A DNA stretch of 64,000 nt from Pontibaca salina (GTDB lineage: Bacteria; Pseudomonadota; Alphaproteobacteria; Rhodobacterales; Rhodobacteraceae): contig NZ_JAEIJD010000009.1 in assembly GCF_016307205.1 (NCBI RefSeq), positions 45,783 through 109,782 on the forward strand, given 5' to 3'. The notes under the pieces are model-generated. The model ran no database searches. It was given only the letters and a program-made list of their open reading frames with translations, and was not told where the DNA came from. A program made the translations under genes and the position numbers. Positions 8,847 through 16,711 of the stretch are shown here, in pieces. Each line of letters starts with the position of its first letter. The first letter of the stretch is position 1.

Positions 8847-9791
8847 ATGGATCAGGTAGACGCCAATGTCGGACTGATATTCGATAAGCTGGATGGCTGG
8901 CTTGACGGGTTGTTCCGGTTGCTGCCGAATATCCTTGTCGCGATTGTCGTCGTGATCCTGTTCTGGCTGCTAGGTCTAGGACTCGGCAAGCTTGTTGTCA
9001 CAACTGCAAACCGGCGCGGTCGCGAAAGTCTGGGCGAGGTTGGCAGTTCGCTTGTTCGCTGGGCGATGGCAATCGTTGGGATAATGCTGGCTGTCACCAT
9101 CGTGGCCCCCTCGGTTACTCCCGGCGATCTGTTTGCCGGGCTTGGCGTCAGTTCGGTCGCCATTGGCTTTGCCTTCAAGGATATTTTGCAAAACATGCTG
9201 GCTGGCATCCTGATCCTCCTGCGCCAGCCCTTTGAGGTTGGCGATCAGATCGTTTCGGGCGGACATGAGGGAACCGTTGATAAGATCGAGACCCGCGCGA
9301 CCATGATCACCACCTATGATGGGCGCCGTGTCGTCATTCCCAATGCGGTCATTTACACAGATAGCGTGGTCGTTAATACGGCGTTCGAGACGCGCCGCTC
9401 TGAATATGACATCGGCATCGGCTGCAATGATCCTTGGGATCGGGCGCGCGAGTTGATGGAGCAGGCCTGCGCGGCGGTTGAAGGGGTCAGCAGCGATCCG
9501 CCGCCAGAGACAATTCCCATCGAATTGGGCGATTTCGCAAATGTGGTCCGGTTGCGGTGGTGGACCAAATCCGATCGCGCCTCGCAGATACATACCTTTG
9601 GCGAGGTGCTTCAAGCGGTTTACAAGGCGCTTGATCAGGAAGGTATCGATATGCCGTATCCGACCCAGGTCCATCTGTTCCACGACCAGACCGAAGAGGT
9701 TGACGGCGATCGCACGCGCCAGCGCGAAGGCTGGCCAGCGGGTCAGGGCAAGGTGCCAAAGTCACGCCAGCAAGTGAAAGCGGATGGCTAG
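8847..9791 (+). CDS. Small-conductance mechanosensitive channel (MscS family)
   Basis: A 314-residue inner-membrane channel that would open under hypo-osmotic tension. Three membrane helices are visible: LPNILVAIVVVILFWLLGLGLG (about 25-48), LVRWAMAIVGIMLAVTIVAP (about 69-90) and the pore helix LFAGLGVSSVAIGFAFKDILQNMLAG (about 95-120) with the Gly/Ala packing typical of TM3. The beta-domain follows (PFEVGDQIVSGGHEGTVDKIETRATMITTYDGRRVVIPNA), then the C-terminal alpha/beta vestibule domain. The length is slightly above E. coli MscS (286) because of a hydrophilic, charged C-terminal tail. It precedes a DUF421 gene on the same strand by about 50 bases, possibly one unit. Confidence 0.93.
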   Translation: MDQVDANVGLIFDKLDGWLDGLFRLLPNILVAIVVVILFWLLGLGLGKLVVTTANRRGRESLGEVGSSLVRWAMAIVGIMLAVTIVAPSVTPGDLFAGLGVSSVAIGFAFKDILQNMLAGILILLRQPFEVGDQIVSGGHEGTVDKIETRATMITTYDGRRVVIPNAVIYTDSVVVNTAFETRRSEYDIGIGCNDPWDRARELMEQACAAVEGVSSDPPPETIPIELGDFANVVRLRWWTKSDRASQIHTFGEVLQAVYKALDQEGIDMPYPTQVHLFHDQTEEVDGDRTRQREGWPAGQGKVPKSRQQVKADG

Positions 9792-9838
9792 GGGCAGCGC
9801 TATGCTCATGGCCGCAGCGCATCCCGATGGAGGCCAAG

Positions 9839-10354
9839 ATGTTCGTTGATGATCAGGTCGTTGATGTGCTGTTGCGCGGGACTCTGCTGTCGTTCTTCGG
9901 GTTGCTGTGGATCATTCTGCTGGTCCGTATTGTCGGGCTGCGCTCGTTCTCGAAGATGACCAATTTTGATTTTGTCATGACCGTTGCCATGGGCTCGCTT
10001 TTGGCCGGGGCCAGCCAAAGCAAGGATTGGGCCGGTTTCGTGCAGACCGCGACCGCGATGGCGAGCCTCTTCGCGGTTCAGTATTGCGTCGCTCGGCTGC
10101 GCAAATCATCAGAACAATTTGAAAAGATCGTGCAAAACAAGCCGGTCTTGTTGATGAAGGACGGCATTGTGCAGCAGGATGCGTTGCGAAAGACCCGAGT
10201 CAGCCGCAATGATCTTATGGCGAAACTGCGCGAGGCAAATGTTCTTGACCAATCACAGGTGCGCGCTGTGGTGCTGGAGACCACGGGCGATATCTCGGTC
10301 CTGCACGGCGAAGATCTGGACGACGATCTTCTGACCGGAGTGCGTGCAATTTGA
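9839..10354 (+). CDS. DUF421/YetF-family membrane protein
   Basis: A 171-residue protein with three N-terminal hydrophobic segments (LLSFFGLLWIILLVRIVGL, FDFVMTVAMGSLLAGA and FVQTATAMASLFAVQYCVA) followed by a small soluble domain with the conserved pattern KPVLLMKDGIVQQDALRKTRVSRNDLMAKLRE, VRAVVLETTGDISVL. This is the YetF/YcaP layout. ATG 9839 is preferred to 9827 because the first ATG overlaps the GGAGG (9829-9833) that is correctly spaced for 9839. The function of the family is unclear; membrane stress and spore-related roles have been suggested elsewhere. Proximity to an MscS gene hints at an envelope-stress unit. Confidence 0.85.
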   Translation: MFVDDQVVDVLLRGTLLSFFGLLWIILLVRIVGLRSFSKMTNFDFVMTVAMGSLLAGASQSKDWAGFVQTATAMASLFAVQYCVARLRKSSEQFEKIVQNKPVLLMKDGIVQQDALRKTRVSRNDLMAKLREANVLDQSQVRAVVLETTGDISVLHGEDLDDDLLTGVRAI

Positions 10355-10460
10355 TTGATGCGGTGCGGCTGTGGTGCGCTCACCGCAATCAGCCAGTGTA
10401 CCCTAGCGGTCAGCCTTTGAGGCGATAACCACCCGCATTATCGAGCAGCGCCCATGGAGC

Positions 10461-11639
10461 CTAGACCGGCGTGTTGCGACAATATCCCTTGGTTTCGCCT
10501 TGGGCCTTTGTCTGGAAGATCACCAGCGAGATCACTGCGGACAATGCAGCCAGCCCCAGCGCCAACAGGTAGTTCTGATAGAGGTCAAAAAACAAACCAG
10601 CCGCAGCAGGCCCCATCAGACCGGCGGCGGCCCATGCGGTGAACACGCGCCCGTAAACGACGGTTCCCAAACCAGTGCTGAAACGATGGGAAATATATGC
10701 CGGATAGGCTGCGATGGTGCCACCATAGGCAAAACCGACAACCGATAAGCCGATCAGGGTCACCGTCAGTTGCGGCGCGACTGCCATGAGCAGCAAGGCG
10801 GTCGCTGTCAGGGCCGCAAGGCCCGTCAGAACGGACCGGCCGCCAAACCAATCCGTCAGCGTCCCGGCCAGCAGGCTGCCGACCATATTGGCCAAGGCGA
10901 TCACGATCGGTGCCAAAGTGATCCAGAACGTCCCGCCGTCACTTGCTGCCACCATGCCGGTCGCGTGGCCAATGGCCATCAGTCCGGCTGTGACTGCGCC
11001 GCAATAGCTGAGCCAGAGCCAAATAGTCTGCTGCCTGAGGCTCCCGCCAACAGGCTGCGTGTTTTCGGTTTCAAGCGCGTAAGTCACCCGCGAAGCCGCC
11101 AGTGTCAGTGCGCTTAACGCGGCAGTGATCAGCAGACACACCGCCAGCAACAGCAGCGCCGCCGCCCAGCCGCCGCCTGCAATGGCAAAACGCAGCGGTA
11201 CCGGGAAGACCACGGCACCGAGCGCATAGCACGCCGTGACAAACCCCATTGCAAAACCCCGTCGTTGGGGCAGGGCGCGGCCAGCAAATTGCAACGCATA
11301 GCCGTAGCCCAAACCGTTGGCGGCCCCGAAAACCAGACCGAAGCCAAGCCAGACAAAGACCATGGAGGGACTGAAAGCGGCCAGTGTGCACCCTGCTGCC
11401 GCCAGCGCGCCAGTCATTGCTACATAGGCGGGGGGGGACAGGCGGTCATATAATCTATGGCCCAGAAGGACGGCAGCCGCCAAGGCCGCAAGCGCGATGG
11501 AATAGGTTAAGCTAGCGGTGCTGCGCGACACGCCAAATTCGCTTTCCAGCGCCAGAAGCAATATCGAAAACGCATGCACCGACCCCAGAATGAAGGCAAG
11601 CAGCCCCGCGCCCGCGAGGGCCACCCTAGGACGATTCAT
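10461..11639 (-). CDS. Major facilitator superfamily transporter
   Basis: A 392-residue, very hydrophobic protein with about twelve predicted membrane helices. The signature GHRLYDRLSPPAYVAMTG lies in the loop after helix 2, and the second half repeats the pattern as GTLTDWFGGRSVLTG, the usual MFS duplication. The overall pattern (FGVSRSTASLTYSIAL, GFGLVFGAANGLGYGYAL) resembles the oxalate/formate antiporter-like (OFA) or monocarboxylate group, but the substrate cannot be read from sequence. The ATG at 11639 has only a weak GGCGGAA site very close to it. A short upstream frame with a strong ribosome-binding site overlaps this start (see 11626-11709), so translation may be coupled. Confidence 0.85.
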   Translation of the reverse strand: MNRPRVALAGAGLLAFILGSVHAFSILLLALESEFGVSRSTASLTYSIALAALAAAVLLGHRLYDRLSPPAYVAMTGALAAAGCTLAAFSPSMVFVWLGFGLVFGAANGLGYGYALQFAGRALPQRRGFAMGFVTACYALGAVVFPVPLRFAIAGGGWAAALLLLAVCLLITAALSALTLAASRVTYALETENTQPVGGSLRQQTIWLWLSYCGAVTAGLMAIGHATGMVAASDGGTFWITLAPIVIALANMVGSLLAGTLTDWFGGRSVLTGLAALTATALLLMAVAPQLTVTLIGLSVVGFAYGGTIAAYPAYISHRFSTGLGTVVYGRVFTAWAAAGLMGPAAAGLFFDLYQNYLLALGLAALSAVISLVIFQTKAQGETKGYCRNTPV

Positions 11640-11709
11640 TTCCGCCGCGCTTCACTGAATTGCTGCAATGCGCCCCGCACGCCTTGCGGGGCAAGAAAAC
11701 TGGAAACAT
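11626..11709 (-). CDS. 27-codon upstream reading frame overlapping the MFS start (candidate leader peptide)
   Basis: On the minus strand GGAGGAAACTT precedes an ATG at 11709, an almost ideal ribosome-binding site with good spacing. The frame encodes 27 residues (MFPVFLPRKACG... ending GGNESS) and stops with TAG at 11628-11626, inside codons 4-5 of the MFS gene in a different frame. The RNA between the two starts contains GCCCCGC/GCGGGGC (11672-11692), and GGAAAC/GTTTCC (11702-11717) would hide its own start. The layout is that of a translationally coupled leader peptide. That it is translated is inference; no homologue was recognised. Confidence 0.4.
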   Translation of the reverse strand: MFPVFLPRKACGAHCSNSVKRGGNESS

Positions 11710-12155
11710 AAGTTTCCTCCAAAGTTAGAAGCGCATCAGCCGCTATATAAAAGTACCTTCTGGTCGCCCTTCAAGCCAAGGAGCCGGTCGCAGTCCGTGC
11801 CCAGTCGGCTGCCGATCTTATCGTATTTCACATTGTGAAACTCAATCAAGAACTCGCCTCACCGCAATGGCCCGCCAGCACAAATTTAATGCGATACCTT
11901 CGCCACTTGCGGCAATAATTTATGCGGTTTGCTGCGGGCTGGAAGCCCCGTTTAAGGTGGGTCGGTTGCTCTGGCCAACTGCCGGACGTTGTCTGGCTTT
12001 TCATCCCGGATACTCACCCGCCTAGGGTGCTCAGAATTATCCTGAGAACGCTTTGCGCAATTTTTTCAGTTAGAGGGCAGGGGGCGGTGAGGTCACGGCT
12101 TTGCGGGATTGTGGAGGTCCCGGTCCAGTTTTTGTAGTGCAGGGCAGCGCAGATT
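11640..12155. other. Intergenic region between MFS and HxlR genes, with a candidate operator
   Basis: About 515 bases with no convincing long gene; short open frames here have no recognisable product. It contains the MFS leader described separately, an AT-rich TATATAAAAGTACC patch near 11741-11755 that could hold the MFS promoter, and at 11826-11840 the exact dyad TTTCACATTGTGAAA (7-base arms around one T), which looks like an IclR- or CRP/FNR-type binding site. A minor CTCAG/CTGAG repeat is at 12030-12046. Confidence 0.4.
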
Positions 12156-12890
12156 TCATACCCGCTCAACGCGGTTTTTCTCAGCAGCGAAGACACTGAG
12201 CCCGAGCCATTGCTGCATTGTTTTCGCCAATTGGCGCGAGCCGTCAAAATTAATCCGGTCACACGCCTTTTCTACCGTATCAAGCCCCATCCAGATCGCC
12301 GTCATCGTCCGGAGGTCCGTCGTGACGTAAAGGTCTATGTCAAAGCCAGGATCTGTCGCGCAAAGGTCTATGCTGCCTTTGGGTTCGACGACGAGCCAGA
12401 AATTGCGGCGTGTGGACGGCAATTCGGGATAGCAAAACCTAACAACCACGCGCCGTTCCGGCAGCGGTGTCGGGTCGAGATTGCGGCGCATGTCCCACAT
12501 CAGCAGCGAGGCATCGAGGTTGCGCAGCGACAGGTTCGATTCGACCCATCTCTGGCCCCATACGCCTAGCGCCTTGACCACAGGGAGAAGATCTTCACCG
12601 GCGGGGGTGAGGTGGTATTCGCTGATGCCGGCATCGCCAGCGACGGGGACGCGGACCACGATTCCGGCAGCTTCCAGTTCCTTCAAGCGCTGGGATAGCA
12701 ACGTCGGCGACATTCTCGGCACGCCACGCTTGAGGTCGTTGAACCTTGTGGACCCAGCCACGAGCTCGCGCACGAGCACCATTGTCCACCGCTTGCACAG
12801 CACTTCCGAGGCCATCGCCACGGGACAAAATTGGTAATAGCTGCCTTGTGACATCATATGCACTTTTGAAGCCATGCCGTCAGTTGGCAT
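12156..12890 (-). CDS. HxlR-family transcriptional regulator with C-terminal ligand-type domain
   Basis: A 244-residue regulator. Residues about 15-110 are an HxlR winged helix: YYQFCPVAMASEVLCKRWTMVLVRELVAGSTRFNDLKRGVPRMSPTLLSQRLKELEAAGIV with the conserved Cys that often senses electrophiles or oxidants, then SEYHLTPAGEDLLPVV. Unusually for HxlR, about 120 more residues follow (WLVVEPKGSIDLCATDPGFDIDLYVTTDLRTMTAIWMG), resembling an SCP2-like fold that could bind a hydrophobic ligand. It is transcribed away from the flavin oxidoreductase at 13092 and probably controls that gene set. The start is uncertain: ATGs at 12890, 12875, 12857 and 12854 are all possible and none has a strong ribosome-binding site. 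Confidence 0.85.
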   Translation of the reverse strand: MPTDGMASKVHMMSQGSYYQFCPVAMASEVLCKRWTMVLVRELVAGSTRFNDLKRGVPRMSPTLLSQRLKELEAAGIVVRVPVAGDAGISEYHLTPAGEDLLPVVKALGVWGQRWVESNLSLRNLDASLLMWDMRRNLDPTPLPERRVVVRFCYPELPSTRRNFWLVVEPKGSIDLCATDPGFDIDLYVTTDLRTMTAIWMGLDTVEKACDRINFDGSRQLAKTMQQWLGLSVFAAEKNRVERV

Positions 12891-12891
12891 G
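12873..12891. promoter_or_regulatory. Inverted repeat over the HxlR start region
   Basis: CATGCC and GGCATG flank a 7-base spacer (GTCAGTT). The dyad covers the first in-frame ATG of the HxlR gene and faces the divergent oxidoreductase gene. If translation really starts at one of the later ATGs, this would be a natural autoregulatory operator. Arms of 6 bases are short, so chance is possible. Confidence 0.3.
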
Positions 12892-13091
12892 AAATCTTAT
12901 AGCACAGATTTCAGTTGTCCGCAGCAATGGTCCGGAAGGCTGACAGGTTTGTGGTCCATTTTCTGCACTAGTCCGAATAGCGAGAAGCGCGCACCATGCT
13001 CCCGTCGAGTGGAACAGCTTGATGCCGCATCCGAACTCCAAATCCAGAAGTCCGAACGCGGTCACTTCTTTCATTTAGAGGAGATACGCAC

Positions 13092-14531
13092 ATGACTTAT
13101 CCAATAACTGCCTTGAATGGCGGCTCCGTAGCCGTATCCGACGAGGATATGGACGGGCTGCGGGGCGACACGCGTGGTGGGGTGTTGCTGCCCGATGACG
13201 CGGGCTACAAGGAAGCGGGCGCGATTTGGAACGGCATGATCAGCCGCCGCCCCGGTCTCGTCGTGCAGCCGCTGGGTGCCAGCGACATCAAAGCGGCGGT
13301 AGAGTTTGCCGCCCGTCACAATCTGCTGATTTCGATGCGGGGAGGCGGCCACCAGATCGGCGGGCTCGCCGTGGCAGAAGGCGCTTTACTTGTCGACATG
13401 TCGCGAATGCGCCATGTCCATGTCGACCCAGAGGCTCGCACGGCCCGTGTCGGTGCTGGCTGCTTGCTGGGCGATGTCGACCGCGAATGCCAGCGCCACG
13501 GGCTGGCTTTTCCCACGGGCATCAACAGCACCACTGGCATCGCGGGGTTAACGCTCGGCGGCGGCTTTGGCTGGATCACGCGCAAATACGGCATGACCAT
13601 CGATAACTTGCTCTCAGCCGAAATTGTCACTGCCGACGGTGCGATCCTGACAATCAGCCCCGACAGCCATCCCGACCTGTTCTGGGCCTGCAAAGGCGGC
13701 GGCGGAAACTTCGGGGTCATCTCGTCGTTCGAGTTTCGCCTGCATCCGGTGGGGCCGGAGATCCTGTCCGGACTGCTCGTGCACCCGCTTGACGCCGCTC
13801 CCGAGTTGCTTCGGAAATATCGCGAGATCAGCAACAGCGCGCCGGATGAACTTACGGTCTGGACCGTGATGCGCAAGGCGCCGCCGCTGCCATTCATTCC
13901 CGAGGACTGGCATGGCCGCGAGGTGATGATCTTTGCCGTGTGCTATTGTGGCGATATGGCCGAGGGCGAGAAAGCCGTTGCCGACTTGCGTGCGCTGGGG
14001 CAGCCGCTTGCCGATGTGATCGGTCCGCACCCCTATACGGGTTGGCAAATGGCGTTCGATCCACTGCTGACGCCGGGCATGCGAAATTACTGGAAGAGCC
14101 AAGATTTTCTCGACCTGACGGAAGAGACGATCGGCCACCTTGTCGATGCGGCCCGCAACCTGCCAGACGACCAAACGGAAATCGTTTTGCCACATCTTGG
14201 CGGTGCGATGGCGCGGGTTGCCCCGGCAGCCACGGCCTTTCCGCAGCGGAAATCGCACTTTACGCTGAACCTCCACACACGGTGGGAAGATCCTGCAAAA
14301 GATGCGGCTTGTATTGCTTGGGCGCGTGCGCTGTCGGATCGGGTCGCGTCGCAATCGGCGGGCAGCGTTTACGTGAACTTCATGCCCGAAGACGACGCAG
14401 CGCGGATCGGCGGCGCTTATGGCAACAACATGGATCGATTGCGACAGGTAAAGGCCCGATATGATCCGGGCAACCTGTTCCGCGTGAACCATAACATCAG
14501 CCCCGCAACCGCCGCTCGCGCGGCGGAATAG
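13092..14531 (+). CDS. FAD-dependent oxidoreductase of the berberine-bridge-enzyme/PCMH type
   Basis: A 479-residue flavoprotein. The FAD domain shows LVVQPLGASDIKAAVEFA, ISMRGGGHQIGGLAV with His87 at the position of 8-alpha-histidyl FAD attachment, VDMSRMRHVHVDPEARTARVGAGC, and GLTLGGGFGWITRKYGMTIDNL. The C-terminus NNMDRLRQVKARYDPGNLFRVNHNI is the BBE tail. Bicovalent BBE-like oxidases carry a Cys in a VCPTVG-type motif; here the segment reads GINSTTGIAG, so only the histidyl bond is expected. Such enzymes oxidise alcohols, sugars or alkaloids using O2. There is no signal peptide. An upstream GAGGAG-type site (near 13078-13083) supports the ATG. It heads a set with a nitrilase and a cupin; the substrate is unknown. 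Confidence 0.85.
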   Translation: MTYPITALNGGSVAVSDEDMDGLRGDTRGGVLLPDDAGYKEAGAIWNGMISRRPGLVVQPLGASDIKAAVEFAARHNLLISMRGGGHQIGGLAVAEGALLVDMSRMRHVHVDPEARTARVGAGCLLGDVDRECQRHGLAFPTGINSTTGIAGLTLGGGFGWITRKYGMTIDNLLSAEIVTADGAILTISPDSHPDLFWACKGGGGNFGVISSFEFRLHPVGPEILSGLLVHPLDAAPELLRKYREISNSAPDELTVWTVMRKAPPLPFIPEDWHGREVMIFAVCYCGDMAEGEKAVADLRALGQPLADVIGPHPYTGWQMAFDPLLTPGMRNYWKSQDFLDLTEETIGHLVDAARNLPDDQTEIVLPHLGGAMARVAPAATAFPQRKSHFTLNLHTRWEDPAKDAACIAWARALSDRVASQSAGSVYVNFMPEDDAARIGGAYGNNMDRLRQVKARYDPGNLFRVNHNISPATAARAAE

Positions 14532-14624
14532 ATGCGGCCACTATCTTGATATCTATGACGCAACTGGGATCGGGGTGTCACCCTGAACGTGATGCACCCG
14601 AATCCGGCCTGAGGAGTGAAGAAC

Positions 14625-15560
14625 ATGCGTGTTTCCGTCATCCAGCAGCCCCCCGTCTATCTCGATCGCGAGAAATCCATCGCGAAGGCCTGCGATCTCA
14701 TTGCGGCATCCTCCCGCGAGGGGGCTGAAATGGTCGTGTTTCCCGAGGCTTGGATACCGGGCTATCCCACTTTTGTCTGGCGTCTGGCCCCCGGCATCGG
14801 CATGGGCAAGACCGACGAGTTATACGCTTGTCTCCAGGATAATGCGGTCGACCTGAACCGGGATGGGTTGGCGGCGATCCGCGCTTGCGCACGCGAATTC
14901 GGAGCGGTCGTGGTCATTGGGTACCATGAATTGGATGGCGCAGGCAGCGGTAGCACGCTTTACAACAGCTGCGCGATCATCGACGCCGATGGAAGGCTGG
15001 CCAACAACCATCGAAAATTAATGCCGACCAATCCCGAACGGATGATTTGGGGATTTGGCGATGGCTCGGGTCTGAATGTGGTCGAAACCGCGGTGGGGCG
15101 GGTCGGCGCACTGATCTGCTGGGAAAACTATATGCCGTTGGCGCGTTATGCGCTCTATGCCCAGAATATCGACATCTACGTTGCCCCGACCTGGGACAGC
15201 GGAGAAAGCTGGCTTGCAACCATGCAGCACATCGCCCGCGAGGGCGGCTGCTGGGTCGTGGGGTGCGCGACGGCGCTGGAAGCCTCGGACATCCCCGCAG
15301 ACGTGCCATATCGGGACGAGTTGTTTCCCGACGCGGCAGAGTGGATCAATTCTGGCGATGCGGTGGTCTACAAGCCATTTGGCGCTGCGCTGGCCGGCCC
15401 GATGCATCGCGAGAAAGGGCTGCTCATCGCCGATATCGAAGTGGCCGCTGCGCGGGCCTCGCGTCGCAAGTTTGATGTCAGCGGGCACTATGCCCGGCCC
15501 GATGTCTTTTCTCTCACCGTGGATCGGCACCCGCGACGCGCAGCGGAGTTTCTCTCGTGA
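14625..15560 (+). CDS. Nitrilase (carbon-nitrogen hydrolase superfamily, branch 1-like)
   Basis: A 311-residue hydrolase with the complete Glu-Lys-Cys triad: Glu41 (VVFPEAWIPGYP), Lys131 (NNHRKLMPTNPERM) and Cys165 (GALICWENYMP). CWEN and the PTxxERxxWGFGDGS context point to true nitrilases, which turn nitriles into carboxylates plus ammonia, rather than amidases. ATG 14625 is chosen because GAGGAG (14611-14616) is spaced 8 bases from it, whereas a GTG at 14616 overlaps that site. It lies 93 bases after the flavin oxidoreductase on the same strand. The pair could convert an amine- or aldoxime-derived nitrile, but that is speculation. The C-terminal tail beyond 290 is basic. Confidence 0.9.
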   Translation: MRVSVIQQPPVYLDREKSIAKACDLIAASSREGAEMVVFPEAWIPGYPTFVWRLAPGIGMGKTDELYACLQDNAVDLNRDGLAAIRACAREFGAVVVIGYHELDGAGSGSTLYNSCAIIDADGRLANNHRKLMPTNPERMIWGFGDGSGLNVVETAVGRVGALICWENYMPLARYALYAQNIDIYVAPTWDSGESWLATMQHIAREGGCWVVGCATALEASDIPADVPYRDELFPDAAEWINSGDAVVYKPFGAALAGPMHREKGLLIADIEVAAARASRRKFDVSGHYARPDVFSLTVDRHPRRAAEFLS

Positions 15561-15758
15561 CATTGCCCGGCCGATCAAACCGCAACCGCCTGAATGTCCG
15601 ACCAAACGGGCAAGTCACCCCGTTGAAGGAGTAGGCGGCGCCGAGGACTCCCGCCAAAAGGTTTTGCAACGGCTAACTTACGAGGGTCGGATAGCGCCTA
15701 AGACGAAACCGGATCGCGGCAATCGCTGTGATCAGCAACACAGGAGAGGTAACTTATC

Positions 15759-16124
15759 ATGACCAATGCAATAGAAATAAGACGCTTCGAACACCCTGAC
15801 GACGTTCTCGACATGAAAGAAAACGGCGGAATAAATATCATCAGGATGCGCGGCGGGGCGACTGGCATGCACGCTATATTCGAGCCCGGCTGGACTTGGG
15901 AGAAGGACGAGAAGCCGCTGCTTGGTTCACCTGACTCGTGTCCGATGCACCACACCGGCTACTGCATTGCAGGTCGATTGGTGGTCCGCATGATTGACAC
16001 CTTGGTGGAAACGTCGATTGCGGCTGGCGACTTCTTTGAAATTCCCCCCGGCCATGATGCCTATGTCGAGGGCTCGGAGCGCGTCGAGCTTATCCTGTTC
16101 GAGGCACCTGCACACCAGCATTAG
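15759..16124 (+). CDS. Cupin-domain protein
   Basis: A 121-residue single-domain protein. The cupin pattern is visible as MHAIFEPGWTWEKDEKP, CPMHHTGYCIAGRLVVRM (His-His metal-type positions) and IAAGDFFEIPPGHDAYVEGSERVELILFE. Similar small cupins act as dioxygenases, isomerases or ligand sensors; which applies here cannot be told. An AGGAGAGG ribosome-binding site precedes the ATG. It lies 198 bases after the nitrilase on the same strand, a rather long gap, so it may be an independent transcript of the same gene set. No membrane segment or signal peptide. Confidence 0.8.
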   Translation: MTNAIEIRRFEHPDDVLDMKENGGINIIRMRGGATGMHAIFEPGWTWEKDEKPLLGSPDSCPMHHTGYCIAGRLVVRMIDTLVETSIAAGDFFEIPPGHDAYVEGSERVELILFEAPAHQH

Positions 16125-16368
16125 AGCAACCGTCTTGCTCACGCCGTCTTGGCTATCAATTTGCAGTCTTGCCTGATCAGGGGGTTGGTCGTTCGTAGCA
16201 GCGCGCGCCTGAAGGCGGACGCTTCGTCTCTGGTGAAGGCGTCACGTCATACCGGATAGGATCTTCATAGAGGGTTGAATCCTCAACCCAGAAAACTGAC
16301 CAGATCCGCAGTGTTTTGCGCCTGTTAATGGTCCCGGGGAGGTTTTTTCAGAAAAGCCCAGTTTAGTC

Positions 16369-16398
16369 TTGTAATCCCTGTGCTTGCTTGGCTATACG
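16369..16398 (+). promoter_or_regulatory. Candidate sigma-70 promoter of tRNA-Ser
   Basis: TTGTAA (16369-16374) and TATACG (16393-16398) are separated by 18 bases, and the -10 element ends 7 bases before the mature tRNA 5' end, so transcription would start almost at the tRNA. This is typical for a solitary tRNA gene. Confidence 0.45.
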
Positions 16399-16405
16399 CG
16401 GCGGC

Positions 16406-16495
16406 GGAGACGTGGCCGAGTGGTCGAAGGCGCTCCCCTGCTAAGGGAGTAGGCTCGTGAGGGTCTCGTGGGTTCGAATCCCATCGTCTCCGCCA
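16406..16495 (+). tRNA. tRNA-Ser (anticodon GCU)
   Basis: The acceptor arms GGAGACG (16406-16412) and CGTCTCC (16485-16491) pair perfectly, followed by G and an encoded CCA. The anticodon arm CTCCC-CTGCTAA-GGGAG gives anticodon GCU, reading AGC/AGU serine codons. A long variable arm and the GTTCGAATC T-loop confirm a class II serine tRNA of 90 bases including CCA. tRNA-Ser genes are frequent integration targets, which matters for the remnant at 16550-16711. Confidence 0.97.
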
Positions 16496-16549
16496 CAATT
16501 CATTGGCAAGCTACTGTTTTAGAACAGAAACCTAAAACCTTATCCCCCA

Positions 16550-16711
16550 TCATGATCCGGATCGTCTCGGAAGGCGCTGGAACATGCCCAGCTTGATCGG
16601 GTCACTGAAAGTGCCCACGGCCATCATCGCGTAAATGGTGGTGCGCGACAGCCCGGTGATGTGCAGCACCGACGGCAGGCGCAGGATGGTTGTGGGATTT
16701 TGCTCTTTCAT
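16550..16711 (-). pseudogene. AlpA-family excisionase/regulator remnant
   Basis: From an ATG at 16711 the frame reads MKEQNPTTILRLPSVLHITG, then LSRTTIYAMMAVGTFSDPIKLG, a clear match to the AlpA/MerR-like helix-turn-helix used by integrative elements (LRLPxVLxxTGLSRxTIY...G.F..PIKLG). After KLG the expected ARAVGW...EVEAWI tail is missing and the frame runs into unrelated residues and a stop, so it is truncated or frameshifted. AlpA activates integrase/excisionase genes. It lies about 55 bases from the 3' end of tRNA-Ser, the classical integration point, and suggests a decayed integrative element. Confidence 0.6.

Noticed and set aside
12030..12046. CTCAG/CTGAG repeat in the MFS-HxlR intergenic region
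   Set aside because: Five-base arms are expected by chance in 500 bases; no promoter context.
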